This document shows, piece by piece, positions 23,598-32,300 of a DNA stretch of 33,944 nucleotides. The notes under the pieces are model-generated. The model saw nothing but the letters and a program-made list of their open reading frames with translations. It was not told the origin of the DNA and ran no database searches. The DNA lies in NCBI GenBank assembly GCA_913020295.1, contig CAJWAA010000018.1:1-33944 (forward strand), read 5' to 3'. A program made the translations under genes and the position numbers. The stretch is from an uncultured Flavobacteriaceae bacterium. GTDB lineage: Bacteria > Bacteroidota > Bacteroidia > Flavobacteriales > Flavobacteriaceae. The stretch's first letter is position 1. Every line of letters starts with the position of its first letter.

Positions 23598-26045
23598 TTA
23601 GGTGTTTGGGAGGCTAATCTTTTCGGTTTTGTCTAAGGTTTTAACCTCTAGCTTTAGTAGGGCCTCCTCTTCAGATTTTGTAAAACGACAATCGACCCCT
23701 AAGCTGTTATCTCCTTTTTTGACCATAAAATCTGAGGGAGAGACTTTATAAGATTTAAGTCGGTTCCATTGGGCATCCAACACCCACAATTTTTCCTCAC
23801 CGCTATACTGGATTCGCTGTCCCTTCTTTAAACTTAGTGGCAGTTGGATTTTTTTATAATGATTGATCTCCAAGCTGATCTCGGTGATCTCTGTATTTTC
23901 TGCGCTGATTACAAAATGTAAACTTTGCTCATTGGCAGGGTTGTGAAACATAAAAAAGGATTGCAAGGGTTCGCCCGGTTGACGAACTTTCTTAGGGTGA
24001 GAATAAATAGCGGCGTGTACCTCCTGCAAATACCAATTTTTGCTGTCGATTCTATTAATTGTAAACTCTCTTTCATTGTCGCGCATAGCTGCCTTTTGAT
24101 CTTCATTAAAAGATTTGGATAGTCGAAGTTGCTCCCAATCGCTCACCTTTTGGAGGATACGGTCAGAATTTCCATTTTGGGAAACACTTTCACCATCGGC
24201 CACCAAGGCAAAGCCAGCAGCATATCCGGCCGATTTAGCCAACATCCATTCCATATCTTCTAAAGAAGTCTGGGCAGTCATTTTAAACCAGCCTAACATG
24301 CCGGGCATAAAATTTCGTTGAAAATAAGCTTGGTTATTAAAACGATATTGGGTTTGGCTTTCACGAAAACCAGCATACCAAGGCTCCCCCCAGTTCATTC
24401 GAGAGTAAATGTGCCAAAAAAAATGGGTGGTGCGACTGGCATCAATAATAAGGTGATCTTTGATTCGTGGGTCCAGGGCATTATACCATGTGTATGGCAT
24501 GAGCGACTCCCCATAAGTTCCCAATCCAGTGGATCGATTACCTTCTAGTCCGTCAAAGGAGATCTGTCTGAGTCCAGTTTTATTATATAATTCAGCCAGA
24601 GTTTTGGACATTTCTACAGTCAAATCAGCATCCGTCAAAAAAACCTTATATGCGTGATCAAGCAGTTTTGAGATTTTCGCTCCAGAGGGATGGTCCTGAG
24701 CAGTTGTTCCAAAAGCCCCACGTCTGCAATCCAATAAACGCCACGGTTTGGAATCCGATACTTCCCCATAACGGATCAATTCGTTACCCACCACTACGGT
24801 TTTTAGTGTGTTATTTTTCATTTGATTGAAAAAATCGGGGGACTCGATCTCAATTTCAGTAGCGTAGTGTTCCACAGCTTTAGAAAGCTGTGTGCTTCCG
24901 ACTTTGGCCAGTCTGGGATCAGGAATAGGTGTAACATACGGATCATTGGTGGTTATAAAATTAGAAAGGCAATGGGTTCCCATTTTGATACCTTGTGCAG
25001 TAGCTTTTTCCACACATTTTTTTAAACCCTCCACTCCACTTGGGAATTCTCCTTTGTAAAGGTCAAAATGCCCCCAGTTTTCAAAGGTCTTACCATAATG
25101 ATACAAATGTTTAAGTCCGGCTTTTAAGGTTAACGCGATGGCCTGGTCTACATTTTCTTCAGTATAACTGGTAATCAGGTAAGCTGCATTTGCATTTGGA
25201 GCAGTTTTGACCCATTCACCGTCGATCATAGGGTGAGGTAGTCCCTCCTCTAATTCGATAATCCCCAGAGTTTGGAGTGCTTGCCCAACTGGACAGCCAA
25301 AAAGTGCGATCTTGGAGCCGATGACACCTCCATCGTGGTAAGGGGGTGCCACTATTTTGTCGTGAGAAAACTCTTCTACGATTCTAGCTTGTTGGCGATT
25401 GCGACAATAGGCTTGTATACTACTACCTGAAGGGGTTGGCATTGCAGCTTCCACACGATACAAAACCCCATCGTCGGCTTGTTTAGAAATATCGCTATGA
25501 TCCCCGGCACGGAAAATGTCAAGCTGAGGCATACGGTCGCTTTCATGCCAAGGGTAACCCCCTAAGGTTTTAAGGTTGAGAGATTGTATCCCAATGGCAA
25601 AATTCCTCCCGCGGACTACCCCTACCGTCTCGCCAATAATTTTATCAATTGTTGTTGGATAAGGTCCCCAAATAATAAGATCAACCTCATCGGCATGGTT
25701 CAGAGCAATAAGTTCGAAGGTGAAATGAGATGTTTTTTGGTTGACTTTAATTTGGGCTTCTCCATGCTGTCCAAAATCTAAATACAGGGTGTCTTTATTT
25801 ATTTTGGCAGTACGTGGTTTTCGATAAACCCCCTCAACCCTTAGAGACATAAATGGGGCCAGTGAGTCTTTAGCTAGGTAGTTTTTTCCGGAACCAAGGT
25901 CAGTCAGAGCCATTAGGTTACCCCTATTACTGAGCTGGAGACTAAAAGTGGAAGTTGAAAATTCTGCAATGGAGTTTTCTGTCGGGAGTGAACAAGATTT
26001 TAAAAGGAGGGAAAAAATAAAGAGTATAAAAAAATACTTTTTCAT
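23598..26045 (-). CDS. Large lipoprotein of unrecognised family, candidate carbohydrate-active enzyme
   Basis: 815 residues with a lipobox KSC (Cys18). Residues about 25-270 look like an N-terminal beta-sandwich (FSLQLSNRGNLMALTDLGSG ... LIIWGPYPTTIDKIIGE). The central part (about 280-650) has a barrel-like succession of strands with acidic residues: LKHLYHYGKTFENWGHFDLYKGEFPSG, GIKMGTHCLSNFITTNDPY, VFLTDADLT, QISFDGLEGN and LIIDASRTTHFFWHIYSRMNWGEPWY. A C-terminal beta domain follows. This resembles glycoside hydrolase organisation with possible catalytic Asp/Glu, but I do not recognise a CAZy family. It is beyond the tRNA from the sugar run, in the same direction. Function is inference. Confidence 0.7.
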   Translation of the reverse strand: MKKYFFILFIFSLLLKSCSLPTENSIAEFSTSTFSLQLSNRGNLMALTDLGSGKNYLAKDSLAPFMSLRVEGVYRKPRTAKINKDTLYLDFGQHGEAQIKVNQKTSHFTFELIALNHADEVDLIIWGPYPTTIDKIIGETVGVVRGRNFAIGIQSLNLKTLGGYPWHESDRMPQLDIFRAGDHSDISKQADDGVLYRVEAAMPTPSGSSIQAYCRNRQQARIVEEFSHDKIVAPPYHDGGVIGSKIALFGCPVGQALQTLGIIELEEGLPHPMIDGEWVKTAPNANAAYLITSYTEENVDQAIALTLKAGLKHLYHYGKTFENWGHFDLYKGEFPSGVEGLKKCVEKATAQGIKMGTHCLSNFITTNDPYVTPIPDPRLAKVGSTQLSKAVEHYATEIEIESPDFFNQMKNNTLKTVVVGNELIRYGEVSDSKPWRLLDCRRGAFGTTAQDHPSGAKISKLLDHAYKVFLTDADLTVEMSKTLAELYNKTGLRQISFDGLEGNRSTGLGTYGESLMPYTWYNALDPRIKDHLIIDASRTTHFFWHIYSRMNWGEPWYAGFRESQTQYRFNNQAYFQRNFMPGMLGWFKMTAQTSLEDMEWMLAKSAGYAAGFALVADGESVSQNGNSDRILQKVSDWEQLRLSKSFNEDQKAAMRDNEREFTINRIDSKNWYLQEVHAAIYSHPKKVRQPGEPLQSFFMFHNPANEQSLHFVISAENTEITEISLEINHYKKIQLPLSLKKGQRIQYSGEEKLWVLDAQWNRLKSYKVSPSDFMVKKGDNSLGVDCRFTKSEEEALLKLEVKTLDKTEKISLPNT

Positions 26046-26336
26046 ATTGCCGCTTTAAAAAATTTTAAACAAGAAAATTAGGGGTAAAGTAAAGAATTAT
26101 TTTGTAATACTCGTATCGAGGTAACAAAGCTCTAATTTGATATTAATAATGATAGAAAGTCTCACTAATTTAAATTAAATAAAACTGTATAAATTTAATT
26201 TTTGACTGGTCTAATAATTCATTTAAGACTATTAAATGTTTTATTCTTGTCTATATTAGTTTAATAATAAATTTTTTATTTAGTATTTTGCAAATGCTTT
26301 ACTCTTCTGGGAGAACCAATAAGAAATCTTATTGTT
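26046..26336. other. Divergent intergenic region
   Basis: About 290 bp of AT-rich sequence shared by the 815-residue lipoprotein gene (minus) and the giant gene (plus). A short palindrome CTCGTATCGAG occurs at 26110-26120. No full -33/-7 promoter match was found for either direction. Confidence 0.4.
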
Positions 26337-29300
26337 TTGAAAAATAAATTCTTGAACATTCAATTTCTTGATATAATCAAAACAAAAGCTATTTTATCCT
26401 CTTTTGTTTTTTTATTTTCAACACATTTTTTATTTTCCCAGACAAACTATTATGTTGCTAAAAATGGGTCAAACTCAAATTCAGGCACATCTATATCTAG
26501 CCCGTTTTTAACCATCTCTCACGCAATTTCTCAAATTAATCCTGGAGATAAGATATACATTAGAAGAGGTACTTATCATGAGGAGATTATCATTGATGAT
26601 ATTGACTCAGCTAGCGGAAATGAAACTTTAATTTCAAACTATAACAATGAACGAGTTATAATTGACGGAACAATTGCTGTAAATGGTTCTTGGATTGATG
26701 ATACTATTGGGGGTGTAGCAGTTAAAAAAATTGAAAACTTTTCAGAATCCATTTCCCAGCTTTTTGTAGGTAATAATCAGATGGTCATGGCAAGATGGCC
26801 CAATGCTCAATTTGATGACTTATCAATTTATGATCACGATAATTGGGCTCATGGAGAGGAAACCGGAAGTACTGATGGATCTTTTCTAATAGATGAAACA
26901 TATGATAACCCCGGCTCATTGAGCCTTGCAAATTCTATTGGAATTTTAAATGTTGGCTCATTTAGAACCTTTAATAGAGAAATTGCAACACACACTCAGC
27001 AAGTTGGAGATGATATTATTACCTATACGACCCCAATCGGTGAAAATGGATTAGGCGCGGGACTATCAAATAATGGAGAATTAAAAGACAAACATCATTA
27101 CTTCTTCTTTGAGAGGAAAAAAGAATTTATTGATGTCGAAAATGAGTGGTTTTTGGATACAACCACTAATGAGCTCTATTTAAATCCTCCAAATGGAGTT
27201 GATTTATTTCAAACCCCAATCAGAGGAAAAGTTAGGGATTACTCTTTGACTATAGCTGGGAGTGAGTATTTAAAAATTAATGGCTTAACTTTTTTTGCTA
27301 CAACAATTCATGCTAGAGGAAGTAATAATCTGGAAATTTCTGAGTGTAATTTCTATTATCCCTCTCACTCCAAAAGAATGCTTGGAGATTTGTCAGGGGC
27401 CAATGCGACAACGTTTGGAACAGGATCTGGAAATACGGCCAGGGTCGATTCATCAACAGTAAGCGGCTGTTTATTTATTGATACTGAGGGAGAGGCACTT
27501 ATAATCAGGGGAGATAATAATACCATTAAAAATTCATATTTCAGGAACATAGATTGGTCTGCCACAGAATTAAATGGACTGATGGTATCAGTATTTATTG
27601 ACGGGACAGGAAATACTTTTACAGGAAATGAAATATATCACACTGGAGCCTCAGCAACTGTTTGGCCAGGAGAGCAGTCAATTTTTTCCTACAATATAGT
27701 ATCAAGTACTGGTCATGCTCAATCTGATGGATCGGTTTTTCAGGGTACAAAAAATTATGTTTTTGGCTCTGAGGTACATCACAATTTTGTTTACGATACT
27801 GAAAAATACGCTTTTAGGTATGATGCCCCTGGAGGAGATGCTGCACAAGCGGGTAGCTTTGGGGTTATGCATCACAATATTGCAGATAATACTCTAGGTC
27901 TAATGATTAAGGGTAATAACCAAATTATTGCTCATAATACGGTTATAAACACTATCAGTAACAGAAACGATATAATTATTTTAGCAGAGGACTGCTCCAA
28001 TACAAATACATGGCTCTACAATAATTTAGCTGAAAGAATTGGTTCCCATAGAAGTGATGTCTTATTTTCTGCTCCATTAAATGGACCAATGCCAATTGGA
28101 ACAGAAGGTTATATAGAAAATGGAGATGATTGGGAGGTTTGTGATTCTAATGATGGTGCTCTATATTCTGGCACTGGAACTGGAAGCTCTACTGGGAATA
28201 TGGATTCAATTAATGTATCTAGGCCTGGCATTGGATATAATTCAAATATTGAGAATTTAATTGATTATAACCCTGGGGATGGTAAAACAATTTCTGATTA
28301 CCAACCTATTAGTAACCAAATCATCGATCAAGGTGTTTCATTAACAAACACTGTTTCTAAATCTCTAACTGAAAGTGACCAATTAAATTCAATTGTTCCT
28401 CATACCCCTGTTGGATCTGGAACTGATATTGGTGCTATTGATGGAAATTCACTTTGGACTCCAGGGGTTCAGGGATGGACACCCCAGCAGAGTATAAACC
28501 TTGAAGATATATTTTATAACCCTGGAATTGTAGAATCAAATCTTCTATTACACTTTGATTTTGCAAATTCATCATCATATCCTGGCTCCGGTGACAAGGT
28601 TTATGATCTATCAAATAATTACAATCAAGGCGATCTTAATGGTAATCCCAGTATGATAAATAATCATGGAGGAGAGATAGATCTTGATGGTACTAATGAT
28701 TACATTCAACTAAATGATCCTTTTTCACTCCAAAATCACTCTATTGAAATGTGGATCAAAATGAAAGATAATGGAAATGATTTTTTATGGGACGCTAGAG
28801 ACAGTGATAATGATGGTTATATTTTACATTATAACTCAGGTTACAAATACCATATTAACACTTCAATGATAGATAATTCCCAATCTCACCTAAATCAATG
28901 GGTACAAGTTGTCGCGTCCTACAATGGCGAAAAGTCAAGGATTTTTATTAACGGACAAAAAGTTGAGGAATCTAACAGTATTAATAAAGTTATAAATACT
29001 ACTACAAATGCAAGAATTGGTGCAAGAAGTCATAACGCATTGGCCTATTATCTGGAGGCAGAAATCGGAATTGTCAGGTTTTATAATCAAACCCTATATA
29101 GTGCTGATGTTTTGCAAAACTATAATGCTAACGCAGCAAGATTTGGACTAACATCTAACCCAGTATCCCCTACATCTATTGATATTACCCAACCAATTCC
29201 AACTAGAGGACTTCAACTATATCTTGATTCAACTAAATCTGATTCCTATCAATCTGGAGGTAATACATGGTTCGACTTAAGTGGAAACGATTATGATTTC

Positions 29301-32300
29301 ACAGTCTCAGGAAACCCCCCATTTGATTCATCTATTAGGGGAGGAGTTATCAATTTTCAAGCAGGAGGTGATTATGCGACAAACAATTCTGATCCAATTT
29401 TAAATATAAATTCTTACACAAAATTTGCAGTATTTAACCCACTTGCTGCTACTACAAACAACATTATATCAGGAGGTAACGAATCAAGACATGCTTTTTA
29501 TATGGCTGGTCAAACAAATCAGTTCCAAGCTGGTGGCACTGTTAATGGTAGTTGGGTGTGGCCGGTGAAATATGAATCAAATGGAGGAGCATCAATATTG
29601 AATATTTGGAATATTGGAACAGTTACTTTTGATACTGATTCAGGAATGGATTTATACTATGGTGGAAATCTTGTTGATTCTAACTCTTCAGCTACCGGTG
29701 TTATTGATCATACATCACCAAGAGTTAATATTGCTAGATACAATACTGGCAATTACTTCACCGGATATATCCCTGTGGCGATTATTTATGATAGAAAACT
29801 TTCAAATCATGAGGTAAATAGCCTAAGTAACCACTTTGCCTCTAGGTATGGATTATCTCGTTCTAATACATCCTCTCTTACCATAGATGAAGGAGTTCCA
29901 ATTAATTCAATATTAGCGGACCTTAGTGCGACTGATCCGGATTCAACACAATTTATTTATGAACTTGTTAGTGGTGATGGAGGAATTGATCAACACAATT
30001 CATCTTTTACAATTTCAGGAACTCAGATTGTTGTAGGTCAAATAATATCATTTGATAATACCCCCTTGATGAATATTAACCTAAAGGTTACAGATGAATC
30101 AAATAATAGTCTAACTCAATCATTTGTTATCTATGTTAATGACTTAAACAGAGCACCTACTGATATTGGTATTTCATCAACTACATTTTTAGAGAGCGTT
30201 TCATCTAGTTCAACTATTGCAACTTTATCTGCTGTTGATTCTGACACAAGTGATTCGCATGTTTTTTCCCTTATTAATGGTGATGGATCTAATGACGCTG
30301 ATAATTCAAGTTTTACCATCAGCGGAACTAGTTTAATAATAAACTCCACTGCTGATTTTGAAACTAAAACAAGCTATAATCTGTATATCAATGTCAATGA
30401 TGGGGTTAATGATTTTGCTAAGGCATTCACCGTGAGTGTTACTAATGAAAACGATGAGCCGCCAAGCGATATATTCTTTTTAGATGTTGATACGAATAAT
30501 TTAGTCCTTTACTTAAATGCAAAAAATAGTGATTCCTACCCCACATCAGGAAATCAATGGTTTGATCTAAGTGGAAATTACAATCATGGGTTAATAAATG
30601 GAGCCACATACAATTCTTCGGCTGATGGAGGATTTTCATTTGATGGATCAGACGATAAAATTGTCATTCAACATGATAGCTCCCTAAACTTTGAAAATGA
30701 TTTAACCTTAATCTATACCCTAAAACCTGATTGGAGTAATTCCTCATATAGTCCTGGATTTTCAAAAGGAGAAAACAAAAACAGTAATTTTTCTACTTGG
30801 ATAGGCAGTGACAAACAAATCGATATCTCAACGCAAGTAGGGAATAATCAAACGGAAAATGTCAACTCCCTGAGACCAGCATACGATGCCACTAATGATA
30901 TTAGTGAGGGTAATTGGTATACTATCGCTATAACTATTGACTCATCAAACAATCAGAAAACATATATAAACGGATCTCAAGTTGGCGCTACGAAGTCTAT
31001 AACTCTTGGAGCAACAAATTCACTTAATCTTACTATTGGACAGCTTCCTGGTTATAGTCACTCAACATATGGAGGAGGTGAAATAGGAAAAGTAATACTC
31101 TATAATTCTGCTTTAACTTCAGCTCAGGTAAGCTCTAACTTTAACTTGATGTCCAACAGTTCTACCCCAACTTCAACATATGCTTCTGTAAACGAGGGAG
31201 CGGCGCTTAATACAATAGTTGGAAGTTTTACAGCTACGGATTCTGACACATCTATTTTCACATTCTCCATTGTTCAGGGGGATGGAAACAATGACCAACA
31301 TAATTCATACTTTACCATATCAGGTAACCAATTGCTGGTTAACAATGGAAATATTAATTATGATTTAACACCTAAATTATTTGTCAATATTCAGGTAAGT
31401 GATGGCTTGCAAACCTATTCAAAGCCTTTTGAAGTCGTAGTTAAAGATTTAAATAGACCACCTTCAGACATTGGGCTTTCATCAAATACAATTTCAGAGA
31501 GTGTTTCTGCCAGTTCATCTATTGCTACTTTATCTGCTGTTGACTCTGATACAAGTGATACTCATGTTTTTACTTTAACTAATGGTGATGGATCCAATGA
31601 CGATGATAATTCAAGTTTTACCATCAGTGGAACTAGTTTGATTATAAACTCCTCTGCTGATTATGAAGCTAAAACAAGCTATAATTTATACATCAATGTT
31701 AATGATGGGACAAATGATTTTGCTAAGGCATTTACAGTCAGTGTTACAAATATTAATGAGGCTCCTAGCGATCTTGGATTTTTGACTATTCCAACTAATG
31801 GTTTGATTTTACATTTGGATGCTTCAAATTCAAATTCATACCCTGGTAATGGAAATACTTGGTTCGATTTAAGTGGACAAAATGCTCATGCTAAAGCAAC
31901 TACTCTTCCACCATTTGGTCTTAATGGAGCTCAGATCAAAAACTTTGATTTTGATGATAATAGTCATGGTTTTAATAGTGTAGACATAAACCAAGAATAT
32001 AGAGACCTAATTGTAATTAAAAAATATGAAATTGGAGGTGGTATTAAGACTGTATTTGGTCATTACGATCATCAAGACAACTCTTTCAGAATTAATGGAG
32101 ATAATGTTAGGGTAGTAAACCAGTTTAATCATGATGATTGGCAAGACGGATCGGAATCAGATGTTTTTATAAATGGATCATTTATAACTCAAGATACTAA
32201 TGTACTTGATCAGTGGGTATTTGTTAGAACCTATCGTTCAAACAATGTCGGTTTTGGAAATAGTTTTAGGTATGAGGTTTCAAAAGGACATGGTGGGGGA

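Noticed and set aside
26110-26120. Palindrome CTCGTATCGAG in the divergent gap
   Set aside because: Short and single; no matching copy or regulator was found in the window.
27365-30639. Several short frames on both strands inside the giant gene
   Set aside because: They are shadows: frame 26337-33944 is open throughout and shows coherent domains.
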